NCBI RefSeq assembly: GCF_011045035.1
Contig: NZ_JAALAA010000003.1
Location: 124,001-188,000 of the forward strand
Direction of reading: 5' to 3'
Length of the DNA stretch: 64,000 nt
From: Nocardioides turkmenicus
GTDB taxonomy: Bacteria > Actinomycetota > Actinomycetes > Propionibacteriales > Nocardioidaceae
In this document: positions 1 to 9,854 of the stretch, in pieces
Position numbering within the stretch: position 1 is the stretch's first letter
Layout: each line of letters starts with the position of its first letter
Made by a program: the position numbers and the translations under genes
The notes under the pieces: model-generated
The model's input: only the letters and a program-made list of their open reading frames with translations
Told to the model about the DNA's origin: nothing
Database searches by the model: none

Positions 1-353
1 GTACGCAGCACCTCGTCGACCGCAAGGTGCTCGAGGCGCTCGGGTCCGAGGGCTACCTCATCAACATCGCGCGGGGCTCCGTGGTGGACCAGGACGCCCT
101 GGTCGAGCTGCTGCTCGAGGGCGACATCGCCGGCGCCGGTCTCGACGTCTACACCGACGAGCCCGAGGTGCCCGCCGAGCTGATGGCCCTGGACAACGTG
201 GTGCTCCTCCCCCACCTGGCCAGCGGCACCGTCGAGACCCGGGCCGCCATGGAGCAGCTGACCCTGGACAACCTCGACCGCTGGCTCGCCGACGGGACCG
301 TGCTCACTCCGGTGCCGGAGGTGGCGTCTCGGGGTGCAGCGCGATCTCGGTGA
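1..353 (+). CDS. D-isomer 2-hydroxyacid dehydrogenase, C-terminal part (5' end outside window)
   Basis: The reading frame is open from the first bases of the window, so this is the 3' part of a longer gene. The visible part carries the end of the NAD-binding fold (INIARGSVVDQDAL) and the catalytic-domain return with the active-site His in LLPHLASGT, as in glyoxylate/hydroxypyruvate reductases and D-lactate dehydrogenases. The family reduces 2-keto acids with NAD(P)H in the cytoplasm. The last 50 bases overlap, tail to tail, the 3' end of the CNNM/CBS gene on the other strand. Substrate cannot be told from this fragment; a hydroxypyruvate/glyoxylate role is only a guess. Confidence 0.85.
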   Translation, partial: TQHLVDRKVLEALGSEGYLINIARGSVVDQDALVELLLEGDIAGAGLDVYTDEPEVPAELMALDNVVLLPHLASGTVETRAAMEQLTLDNLDRWLADGTVLTPVPEVASRGAARSR

Positions 354-1596
354 CCCGGTTGCCGTTCCGTGCGGCCACCTCCAAGGTGACGCCCGGCAGG
401 GTCAGCACCTCGCCGACCTGCGGGATGTGGCCGAGCCGCGAGATGAGGTAGCCCGCGACGGTCTCGTAGCCGCCGTCCTCGAGCTCGATGCCGGTGCTGT
501 CCGCGAAGTCCTCGATCGTCGTCGCGCCGTCGATGCGGGAGAGGTCGCCGTAGTCGCGGATGCGGGCCTCCCCGTGGTCGTACTCGTCACGGATGTCGCC
601 GATCATCTCCTCGACGAGGTCCTCGAGGGTCACGATGCCGTCGGTGCCGCCGTACTCGTCGATGACCATCGCCAGGTGGGTGCCACCCTCGCGCATCGTG
701 GCGACCGACGGGATCACCAGCTTGCTCCCGGGCAGCGCGAGCACCGGTCGGCAGACGTCGCGGATCGTGCGCTGGTCGGTCGCGGCGACACCGAGCAGGT
801 CGCGGACGTGCAGGAAGCCGAGGATGTCGTCGAAGCCCTCGCCGGTCACCGGATAGCGTGAGTAGGGCAGGTCGCGCACCTTCTCGGCGGCCACGGGCAG
901 CGGCATCGAGGCAGGCATGAAGGTGACGTCGCCACGCGGGCGCATCACCTCCTTCAGCGTCGTCTCGGTGGTGGCGAACACGTCGCGGAGGATCCGGCGC
1001 TCGTCCTCCTCGAGGTCCCGGTTGGTCGAGACCATCTCGCGCAGCTCCTCCTCCGAGACCTCTTCGGCCGCGGCCTTGGGGTCGCCGCCGAGCAGGCGTA
1101 CGACGGCGTCGGTGGAGACCGAGAGCAGCCAGATCACCGGCCGCATCACGCTCGCGAACCTGTCCAGCACCGGCGCCACGGCCAGCGAGATGCCGGCGGC
1201 CTTCTGCAGCGCCAGCCGCTTGGGCACGAGCTCGCCCAGCACCAGGGAGAGATACGCGATGAACAGGGTCAGCACGATCAGCGCGACGGTCTCGGCGACC
1301 GCCTCGCCCAGGCCGAGTCGCTCGAGGTAGGGCGCGACGTCGGGAGCGATCGTCGACCCGCCGTAGGCCGCGGAGAGGAAGCCCGCGACGGTCACGCCGA
1401 TCTGCACCGCGGCCAGGAAGCGGTTGGGGTCGCGCGCGACCTCGGCCACCCGTGCCCCGCGAGGCCCCTGACGCTCCATGGCGGCCAGCTGGCTCTCCCG
1501 CAGCGACACCAGCGCCAGCTCGGTCGCCGCGAAGACACCGCCGACCAGCACGAAGACCAGCACCAGCCCGAGACTGAGGAATGTCTGGCTGTCCAT
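304..1596 (-). CDS. Hemolysin-family CNNM/CBS/CorC membrane protein
   Basis: A 430-residue protein with the standard layout of the family: an N-terminal CNNM (DUF21) membrane domain of about four helices (residues about 1-195), a pair of CBS domains (about 210-335, with MVIDEYGGTDGIVTLEDLVEEM) and a C-terminal CorC/HlyC domain. Family members are implicated in Mg/Co efflux or ion homeostasis; the hemolysin name is historical. The ATG start follows a GAGGGG Shine-Dalgarno. It is not obviously linked to the betaine genes that follow. The 3' end overlaps the dehydrogenase on the plus strand. Confidence 0.88.
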   Translation of the reverse strand: MDSQTFLSLGLVLVFVLVGGVFAATELALVSLRESQLAAMERQGPRGARVAEVARDPNRFLAAVQIGVTVAGFLSAAYGGSTIAPDVAPYLERLGLGEAVAETVALIVLTLFIAYLSLVLGELVPKRLALQKAAGISLAVAPVLDRFASVMRPVIWLLSVSTDAVVRLLGGDPKAAAEEVSEEELREMVSTNRDLEEDERRILRDVFATTETTLKEVMRPRGDVTFMPASMPLPVAAEKVRDLPYSRYPVTGEGFDDILGFLHVRDLLGVAATDQRTIRDVCRPVLALPGSKLVIPSVATMREGGTHLAMVIDEYGGTDGIVTLEDLVEEMIGDIRDEYDHGEARIRDYGDLSRIDGATTIEDFADSTGIELEDGGYETVAGYLISRLGHIPQVGEVLTLPGVTLEVAARNGNRVTEIALHPETPPPAPE

Positions 1597-1686
1597 CAGG
1601 CCCGCTCACCCCTCGTGTCGATCCGGGATGAGCGGTTGGAACTTCGAGGCCTCTTCACAGGTACGAATCTACAGCCACGCCGCGCT

Positions 1687-3996
<2,310 letters not shown>

Positions 3997-4021
3997 CACA
4001 ACCGCTCCTTCGCGACTCGTG

Positions 4022-5875
4022 CTAGCTGGCCGACCTGGGCAGCTCGGCCTTCCCGTCGGCCTTCTCGGCCTCCTCCGCCAGCTCGTCGAGCTCGTCGGCC
4101 AGCTCGTCAGCCAGCTCCTCGGCCAGCTCCTCGACCGACTCGTCGGCGGGCGCATCCGGATCGCGGGAGACCCTGATGACGAAGTCGTCACCGTGCTCCG
4201 AGACCCCGTAGACGACCGCCTGCTCGACAGCCTTGGAGGCGTACTGGGCGCGGACCACCAGCGGGTCCTCCCGGAGGTCCTTCACCAGGGCGACGCACAA
4301 CCCGACCATGACCAGCACGAACGGCACGGCCGCGACGATCGTGACGGTCTGCAGCCCGCTCAGCGCGTCGGAGCCACCGACCAGGAGCATCACCGCAGCG
4401 ACCGCGCCGGTGGCGACACCCCAGAAGATGACCGTCGGCTTACCCGGCTCGATGGAGCCGCGCTCGGAGAGCGTGGCCATGACGATCGAGGCGGCATCCG
4501 CACCCGAGACGAAGAAGATCGCGACCAGCACCATGACCACGACACTGGTCACCGTGGCGAGCGGGAAGGACTCCAGCGTGCTGAACAGCTGCGTCTCCAC
4601 ACCGCCCGCACCGGCGATGTCGACGCCGCCCTGCTGCAGGTCGATGGCCGCACCACCGAAGATGGCGAACCAGGCCAGGCTGACCAGCGACGGGACCAGC
4701 AGCACACCGATGACGAACTGGCGGATGGTCCGGCCACGCGAGATCCGGGCGATGAACATGCCGACGAACGGCGTCCAGGAGAGCCACCAGGCCCAGTAGA
4801 AGACCGTCCACCCCGACAGCCACGACGCGGTCTCGGACCCCTCGGCCGACGTACGCGCCGACATCATCGCGACCTCTTGGAAGTAGCTTCCGACGCTGGT
4901 GGGGACCAGGCTCAGGATGAACACGGTCGGACCGGCCACGAAGACGAACAGCGCGAGCCCGACGGCCAGCACCATGTTGGTGTTCGCCAGCCACTGGATC
5001 CCCTTGGCCACACCCGAGACCGCCGAGAGGACGAACCCGACGGTGAGCACCGCGATGATCCCGACCAGGATGCCGTTGCCGGTGCGACCGAGACCGCCGA
5101 CGATCTCGAGGCCGCTGCGGATCTGCAGCGCCCCCAGGCCCAACGACGCGGCCGACCCGAAGAGCGTCGCAAAGATCGCGAGCATGTCGATGACCTTGCC
5201 GCCGGCTCCGTGCGCGTGGCGCCCGAGGAGCGGCTCGAAGACCGCGCTCAGGAGCAGACCGCGACCCTTCCGGAAGACGCTGTAGGCGATCGCGAGGCCC
5301 ACCAGGGCGTAGATCGCCCACGGGTGGATGCTCCAGTGGAAGAGGGTCGTGGCCATCGCCGTCTGGATCTTCTCGGCCTCCCCCTCGCCGACCGAGCCCG
5401 GCGGCGGCGAGACGAAGTGGCTGACCGGCTCACTGACGCCGTAGAAGATCAGGCCGATCCCCATGCCGGCGCTGAACATCATCGTGATCCACGAGACCGT
5501 CCGGAACTCGGGCTCCTCGCCGTCCCGGCCGAGCGGGATGTTCCCGAACTTGCCGAACGCCAGCCACAGCACGAACCCGACGAAGGTCGACGCCGCGGTG
5601 ACGAAGAGCCAGCCGAGGTTGGACATCACCCAGGACAGCGACTTCCCCGAGACCGACGCCAGGGAGTCGGTGCTGACGAATCCCCAGGCGAGGAAGGCGA
5701 CCGCGATGACCGCGGTCACGCCGAAGACGACGCGGTCGAGGCCGCCGGCGTTCTTGGCGGGTTCCTCGGGCGGACAGTCGAGGGCCGGATGGGTGGCGTT
5801 GCCGTTCTGTCCGACGGACTTGTGGCGTGGCGACGCTTCTGGGGAAAGGTCTCCGTTGCCTGCAGATGATCTCAT
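4022..5875 (-). CDS. BCCT-family glycine betaine/choline transporter
   Basis: A 617-residue, 12-helix transporter of the betaine/choline/carnitine family. The signature segment FYWAWWLSWTPFVG, with the substrate-binding aromatic residues, followed by ISRGRTIRQF is diagnostic. The ATG at 5875 has GGAG six bases upstream; an upstream in-frame start lacks this. The C terminus is a long cytoplasmic tail rich in Glu/Leu/Ala repeats (EELAEELADELADELDEL), reminiscent of the regulatory tails of osmosensing BCCT carriers. It presumably brings glycine betaine to the catabolic genes in the island, and its promoter region carries the shared operator candidate (5974-5987) plus a second palindrome. Confidence 0.92.
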   Translation of the reverse strand: MRSSAGNGDLSPEASPRHKSVGQNGNATHPALDCPPEEPAKNAGGLDRVVFGVTAVIAVAFLAWGFVSTDSLASVSGKSLSWVMSNLGWLFVTAASTFVGFVLWLAFGKFGNIPLGRDGEEPEFRTVSWITMMFSAGMGIGLIFYGVSEPVSHFVSPPPGSVGEGEAEKIQTAMATTLFHWSIHPWAIYALVGLAIAYSVFRKGRGLLLSAVFEPLLGRHAHGAGGKVIDMLAIFATLFGSAASLGLGALQIRSGLEIVGGLGRTGNGILVGIIAVLTVGFVLSAVSGVAKGIQWLANTNMVLAVGLALFVFVAGPTVFILSLVPTSVGSYFQEVAMMSARTSAEGSETASWLSGWTVFYWAWWLSWTPFVGMFIARISRGRTIRQFVIGVLLVPSLVSLAWFAIFGGAAIDLQQGGVDIAGAGGVETQLFSTLESFPLATVTSVVVMVLVAIFFVSGADAASIVMATLSERGSIEPGKPTVIFWGVATGAVAAVMLLVGGSDALSGLQTVTIVAAVPFVLVMVGLCVALVKDLREDPLVVRAQYASKAVEQAVVYGVSEHGDDFVIRVSRDPDAPADESVEELAEELADELADELDELAEEAEKADGKAELPRSAS

Positions 5876-5973
5876 GACGCACTCCGATCGAGAGCTCTTG
5901 GGATGAGCAGCATCTGTCGGTGCCTTCAAGGCTCCGGGTGGCGGCACTTCAGTGGGGCGCTACGCGGGCAGAC

Positions 5974-5987
5974 GCTGATATACTAGT
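5974..5987. promoter_or_regulatory. Candidate GntR operator, copy 1 (transporter promoter)
   Basis: GCTGATATACTAGT, 3 mismatches from the consensus ACTGATATATCAGT derived from five sites in the window. It lies about 100 bases upstream of the BCCT start. The inner 12-mer TGATATACTAGT is identical to that at the ridA/pabB promoter. Confidence 0.6.
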
Positions 5988-5996
5988 CACCTTATA

Positions 5997-6010
5997 TGTG
6001 ATGCATCACA
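5997..6010. promoter_or_regulatory. Perfect 14-bp palindrome upstream of the BCCT gene
   Basis: TGTGATGCATCACA equals its own reverse complement. It lies 9 bases from operator copy 1 and between the ridA stop and the BCCT start. It may bind a second dimeric regulator. It is too short and lacks a loop, so a terminator is unlikely. Confidence 0.4.
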
Positions 6011-6021
6011 CAAGGCAAGGG

Positions 6022-6540
6022 TCAGATCTGAACGACGAGCTCGAGCTCGACCGGCGCGTCCAGAGGCAGCGCCGAGACCCCGACAGCGGAGCGCGCATGC
6101 CGCCCCACCTCGCCGAACACCTTGCCCAGAAGCTCCGAGGCACCGTTGGCGACCAGGGCCTGATCGGTGAAGAGCGGGCCGGAGGCGACGTACGCCACGA
6201 CCTTGACGATGCGCTTCACCTGGCCGAGATCGCCGATCTCCGACCTGATCGCGGACAGCGCGTTGATCGCGCACCATTGCGCGCATGCCTGACCGTCGGC
6301 GACACCGAGCGTGTCGCCCACCCTGCCCGTGGCGAGCAGCTCGCCCTCCCGGATCGGCAGCTGGCCCGAGGTGAAGACGAGCGTCCCCGCCCGGACCGCG
6401 GGCACATGGGTGGCGGCAGGCAGCTCTGCCTCGGAGAGCGCCAGACCGAGCTCAGCCAGCGCGACGTCCGGCGCGAGCGCCGCAGCACTCGCCCTCCAGG
6501 GGCTCATCAGCCGCAGAACCCGGCTCGCTCGATCCGACAT
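6022..6540 (-). CDS. RidA/YjgF-family protein
   Basis: A 172-residue Rid-family protein. The C-terminal half carries the family signature, with the conserved Arg in HARSAVGVSALPLDAPVEL. RidA proteins hydrolyse reactive enamine/imine intermediates such as 2-aminoacrylate, which serine dehydratases release. That fits the sdaA gene of this island, and N-demethylation also yields imines; this link is inference. The ATG at 6540 is 15 bases from operator copy 2, which it shares with the divergent pabB gene. The BCCT gene lies 146 bases downstream with its own operator. The N terminus is somewhat longer than in short RidA proteins. Confidence 0.85.
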   Translation of the reverse strand: MSDRASRVLRLMSPWRASAAALAPDVALAELGLALSEAELPAATHVPAVRAGTLVFTSGQLPIREGELLATGRVGDTLGVADGQACAQWCAINALSAIRSEIGDLGQVKRIVKVVAYVASGPLFTDQALVANGASELLGKVFGEVGRHARSAVGVSALPLDAPVELELVVQI

Positions 6541-6555
6541 GGTCGGGATACTAAC

Positions 6556-6569
6556 ACTGATATACTAGT
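6556..6569. promoter_or_regulatory. Candidate GntR operator, copy 2 (ridA/pabB divergent promoter)
   Basis: ACTGATATACTAGT, 2 mismatches from the consensus. It is in the 61-base gap between the divergent ridA and pabB starts, so one site could control both genes. Confidence 0.6.
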
Positions 6570-6601
6570 TGTCGATACTGTGACTTTCAGGAAGCCGGCT
6601 C

Positions 6602-7861
6602 ATGACCCAGGCGATGGCGACGACCACCGAGGAACGGTTCGCCGAGATGGCGAGCACGCGTCCGCGGTGCTTCTGGCTCGACGCGGGCCCCGGTGACGGG
6701 ACCACCCGCCGGTCGATCATGGGCGCTCTGCGCGACGACGACGTCTCGCTCACTTATGACGCCGCTCGCCGCGAGGTGCTGCGGCACCGCGACGGAGAGA
6801 CGAGCCGGGCCGGCGACGACATCTTCACCGTCCTCGAGGACGAGCTCGCCCGCACCCCGCCCGACGAGATCTGGGTCGGCTACCTCGGCTACGCCTGCCG
6901 CCCCGACCTGCCGGCCGGAGTCGACGCCGGGATGGTGCCCGACGCGATCTGGATGCGTACGCCGCGCGCGACGACGGTCGAGCCGTCGCCGGCGCGCACG
7001 GCGAGCCGCGCACGACACCGCCCGGAGCGGTCCGGCCGGGACACCCCTCCGGCTTACACCCGGGCCTTCGACGCCGTGCAGCGGGAGCTCCGGGCCGGCA
7101 ACTCCTACGAGGTGAACCTGACCCAGCGCATCCGGGTCCGGGACGAGATCGACCCGGCGCTCGCGTACCTGCGGCTCCGCGACCTCAATCCCGCGCCCTA
7201 TGCGGGCTTCATCCAGCATCACGACGTCCGCCTGCTCAGCTCCTCCCCCGAGCGCTACGCCACGATCGACACCGACCGGATGATCGAGACCCGGCCGATC
7301 AAGGGCACCACCCCGCGCGGGACGACAGCCGCCGAGGACGAGGCGCTGCGTCGCGACCTGGCCTCGAACCCGCGGTTCCGCGCCGAGAACCTGATGATCG
7401 TCGACCTCCTCCGTAACGACCTGGCGATGGTGTGCGAGCCCGGGTCGGTGACCGTGCCCTCGCTGATGGCGGTCGAGTCCTACACCTCCGTCCACCAGCT
7501 CGTGACGACCGTGCGCGGCCGGCTGCGCGACGACGTCAGCAGCATCGGAGCCCTGCGTGCCCTCTTCCCCGCCGGCTCGATGACCGGCGCGCCGAAGCTG
7601 CGGACCATGGAGATCATCCGCAGCGTCGAGTCCACCGCCCGCGGGGTCTACTCCGGCGCCTTCGGCTGGATCGCGCCCGACGGCCGGGCCGACCTCGGCG
7701 TCGTGATCAGGAGCCTCACCACCGCCGGCGACGGCACCTGGGAGCTCGGCACCGGAGGCGGGATCACCATCCACTCGACCGCTCCCGAGGAGTACGCCGA
7801 GGCGGACTGGAAGGCGGAGCGACTCCTCCGGGTGTTCGGCACGCCGCTACCCGGCGACTGA
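6602..7861 (+). CDS. pabB: Aminodeoxychorismate synthase component I (PabB-like)
   Basis: A 419-residue chorismate-utilising enzyme. Family motifs appear in order: SSSPERY, IKGTTPRG, LMIVDLLRNDL, FPAGSMTGAPK, then GVYSGAFGWI and GTGGGIT near the C terminus. PabB joins chorismate and ammonia to aminodeoxychorismate on the way to 4-aminobenzoate and folate. The short N-terminal domain (about 150 residues) and IKGTTPRG favour PabB over anthranilate synthase TrpE, although the two families are close. No glutaminase (PabA) or lyase (PabC) is in the window. Its presence beside betaine genes, with folP and folC in the sox operon, suggests boosted folate synthesis. Operator copy 3 overlaps its stop codon. 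ATG at 6602 has AGGAAG upstream. Confidence 0.85.
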   Translation: MTQAMATTTEERFAEMASTRPRCFWLDAGPGDGTTRRSIMGALRDDDVSLTYDAARREVLRHRDGETSRAGDDIFTVLEDELARTPPDEIWVGYLGYACRPDLPAGVDAGMVPDAIWMRTPRATTVEPSPARTASRARHRPERSGRDTPPAYTRAFDAVQRELRAGNSYEVNLTQRIRVRDEIDPALAYLRLRDLNPAPYAGFIQHHDVRLLSSSPERYATIDTDRMIETRPIKGTTPRGTTAAEDEALRRDLASNPRFRAENLMIVDLLRNDLAMVCEPGSVTVPSLMAVESYTSVHQLVTTVRGRLRDDVSSIGALRALFPAGSMTGAPKLRTMEIIRSVESTARGVYSGAFGWIAPDGRADLGVVIRSLTTAGDGTWELGTGGGITIHSTAPEEYAEADWKAERLLRVFGTPLPGD

Positions 7862-7870
7862 TGTATCAGA
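7857..7870. promoter_or_regulatory. Candidate GntR operator, copy 3 (upstream of first gntR)
   Basis: ACTGATGTATCAGA, 2 mismatches from the consensus. It covers the pabB stop codon and lies about 55 bases before the gntR start, so it could autoregulate that gene or affect read-through from pabB. Confidence 0.55.
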
Positions 7871-7922
7871 CTAGGATGGCAAAAATCGCACAGGCCATGA
7901 CGGACAAGTGGGGCACGACTCG

Positions 7923-8597
7923 ATGACGGTAGACGAGATCCTGGCAACGACGGCGAATCCGCCCGCCAGCTCACTCGCCGAGCAGGCCTACCAATACATC
8001 CGCGACCGCCTGGTGATGCTCGACATCCGCCCGGGTGCGCCGATCAACGACGGCCAGATCGCCGCGGCCATCGGCATGGGCCGCACCCCCGTCCGGGAGG
8101 CGATCAAGCGCCTCGAGGCCGACCACCTGGTCCATTCCTTCCCACGCCGCGGCACCTTCGCGACGACCATCGACGCGACCGAGCTCAGCGCGATCGCGGA
8201 GATCCGGCGACAGCTGGCGCCGTACGCATCCCGTGCCGCCGCGGAGCGGGCGACGCCACAGCAGCGCGAGCAGATGCGCGCCCTTGCGGCCCAGATCGGC
8301 AAGGGCCGGCTGGGCGACGGCGACCGCACCGCGCTGATGCGGATCGACAAGGCCGCCCACGGCCTGATCTACCAGTCGAGCGGCAACGCCCACCTCGAGG
8401 ACATCCTGATCAGGTACGACAACCTCGCCATCCGGATCTGGTGGATGGTTATCGACCGCCTCCCCGACCTGGCCCACCACGTCGTCGAGCAGGCGCAGCT
8501 CCTCAACGCGGTGGCCGACGGTGACGCCGACCGGGCCGAGAAGCTCACGCTCGAGCACATCGGTGGCTTCGAGCGGGAGATCCGCCAGGTCCTCTGA
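7923..8597 (+). CDS. GntR-family regulator (FCD type), paralogue 1
   Basis: A 224-residue regulator: N-terminal winged helix (about residues 10-85, with IRPGAPINDG and GRTPVREAIKRLEADHLV) and a C-terminal all-helical FCD ligand domain containing HLEDILIRYDNLAIRIW. FCD-type GntR proteins bind short palindromes as dimers and sense carboxylates or related metabolites. It is closely similar along its whole length to the regulator at 25484-26161. I prefer the ATG at 7923 over the GTG at 7908 because only the former has a G-rich stretch at suitable distance. A strong two-way hairpin follows, facing the convergent gbcB-like gene. Confidence 0.9.
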   Translation: MTVDEILATTANPPASSLAEQAYQYIRDRLVMLDIRPGAPINDGQIAAAIGMGRTPVREAIKRLEADHLVHSFPRRGTFATTIDATELSAIAEIRRQLAPYASRAAAERATPQQREQMRALAAQIGKGRLGDGDRTALMRIDKAAHGLIYQSSGNAHLEDILIRYDNLAIRIWWMVIDRLPDLAHHVVEQAQLLNAVADGDADRAEKLTLEHIGGFEREIRQVL

Positions 8598-8612
8598 CAT
8601 CCCGGGGACACC

Positions 8613-8652
8613 CGGTGGCTGTCGGATCGGGTCGCCGACCCGACAGCCACCG
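8613..8652. terminator. Bidirectional hairpin between gntR and gbcB
   Basis: A perfect 13-bp stem, CGGTGGCTGTCGG paired with CCGACAGCCACCG, encloses a small inner GGTC/GACC hairpin. It lies between convergent genes. There is no clear U run, which is common for actinobacterial terminators. Confidence 0.75.
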
Positions 8653-8668
8653 ATGCTGCGTACGCCTT

Positions 8669-9835
8669 CTAGCAGTCGAGCTGAATGTCACCCAGCGGCT
8701 TGGAGCAGCACATCAGCACCTTGTTGTTGGCGATCTCCTTCGGCCGGATGCCGCCGTTGTGCTTCATGTCGACCTCGCCGGAGAGCATCGACACCTTGCA
8801 GGTGCCGCACATGCCCTGACCACAGGCGGACATCGGACGCATGCCGGCGGCGATCGCCGCCTCCAGGAGCGTCTCGTCCGGTCCGCAGGTGATCATCCGG
8901 CCGGTGCGCGCGAACTCGACCGAGAACCCGGCCGCGGCCTCGTCCTCGGAGTCCTGCTCGACCGGCGGGGCCGCCGTCGGTGCGGGCACCGCGGGAGCGC
9001 CGAAGTCGAAGCTCTCCTCGTGGTACTTCTCCATGTCGTAGCCGAGCTCTTCGAGCAGCGACTTCGCCGAGGCCATGTAGCCCGCCGGACCACAGATGAA
9101 CGTCTCGCGCTCATTGAGGTCGGGCGCCAGGATCTCGAGCACCGGCTTGGAGATCCGACCCTGCAGCCCCATCCAGCGCTCCGTGGGGGCGTCGCCCTCA
9201 CAGATCTCCACCACCCGGAGGTTGGGCATGAGGCGGGCCATCGCCTCGAGCTCACCGCGGTAGATGATGTCGGCCGGCGTACGCGCGCTGTGCACGAAGA
9301 GGATGTCCGCCTCGGAGCCGAGGTCGTACAGCGTCCTCGTCATCGAGAGCACCGGGGTGATGCCGCTTCCCGCCGAGAGGAAGAGGTACTTCGGCGCGTC
9401 CTCCTCGGGCAGGACGAACGCACCCGCCGGGGCGTGCATCGAGATCCAGGTGCCGGGCTCGAGGTTGTCGTGGAGCCAGTTCGACACCACGCCGTCGGGG
9501 ACCCGCTTGACCGTGATGGCCAGCCGGTCGGGCCTGGTCGGCGGCGACGCGATCGTGTAGCAACGCGTCATCAGCTCGCCGTCGATCTCGACCCGGATGG
9601 TGATGAACTGGCCCGCCTCGAAGTCGAACGGACGACGCTCGGGGGTCGTGAAGACGAAGGTCTTCACGTCATGGGTGACCGCGAGCACCTGGCTGCACAC
9701 CAGGTCCATCACGTCGCTCTCGGCCCAGCAGGGCTCGAGCATCCGCTTGCTGCGAACGGGCGCGGGGCGGCCGTTCTGCAGCCCGAAGGAGTTCGGCTCC
9801 GACACCTGGGGGATGTCGGTCTCGATGATGGTCAT
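8669..9835 (-). CDS. gbcB: Glycine betaine monooxygenase reductase component (GbcB-like)
   Basis: A 388-residue electron-transfer protein in three parts: an FAD domain (RCYTIASPP, Arg about 91), an NAD domain (GSGITP at about 156 and CGPAGYM at about 248), and a C-terminal plant-type 2Fe-2S domain with cysteines at about 338, 343, 346 (CGQGMCGTC) and 376/377. It passes electrons from NAD(P)H to the Rieske oxygenase encoded just upstream on the same strand (19-base gap). The ATG at 9835 follows GGGGAGGAG. Layout and partner match GbcB of Pseudomonas; a reductase for another Rieske substrate cannot be excluded by sequence alone. Confidence 0.87.
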   Translation of the reverse strand: MTIIETDIPQVSEPNSFGLQNGRPAPVRSKRMLEPCWAESDVMDLVCSQVLAVTHDVKTFVFTTPERRPFDFEAGQFITIRVEIDGELMTRCYTIASPPTRPDRLAITVKRVPDGVVSNWLHDNLEPGTWISMHAPAGAFVLPEEDAPKYLFLSAGSGITPVLSMTRTLYDLGSEADILFVHSARTPADIIYRGELEAMARLMPNLRVVEICEGDAPTERWMGLQGRISKPVLEILAPDLNERETFICGPAGYMASAKSLLEELGYDMEKYHEESFDFGAPAVPAPTAAPPVEQDSEDEAAAGFSVEFARTGRMITCGPDETLLEAAIAAGMRPMSACGQGMCGTCKVSMLSGEVDMKHNGGIRPKEIANNKVLMCCSKPLGDIQLDC

Positions 9836-9854
9836 GTCTCCTCCCCGACTTCGG

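Noticed and set aside
3997-4191. N-terminal extension of the molybdopterin oxidoreductase
   Set aside because: It overlaps the coding end of the BCCT gene, is Ser/Arg/Pro-rich, and a GTG with GAAGGAG exists at 3996.
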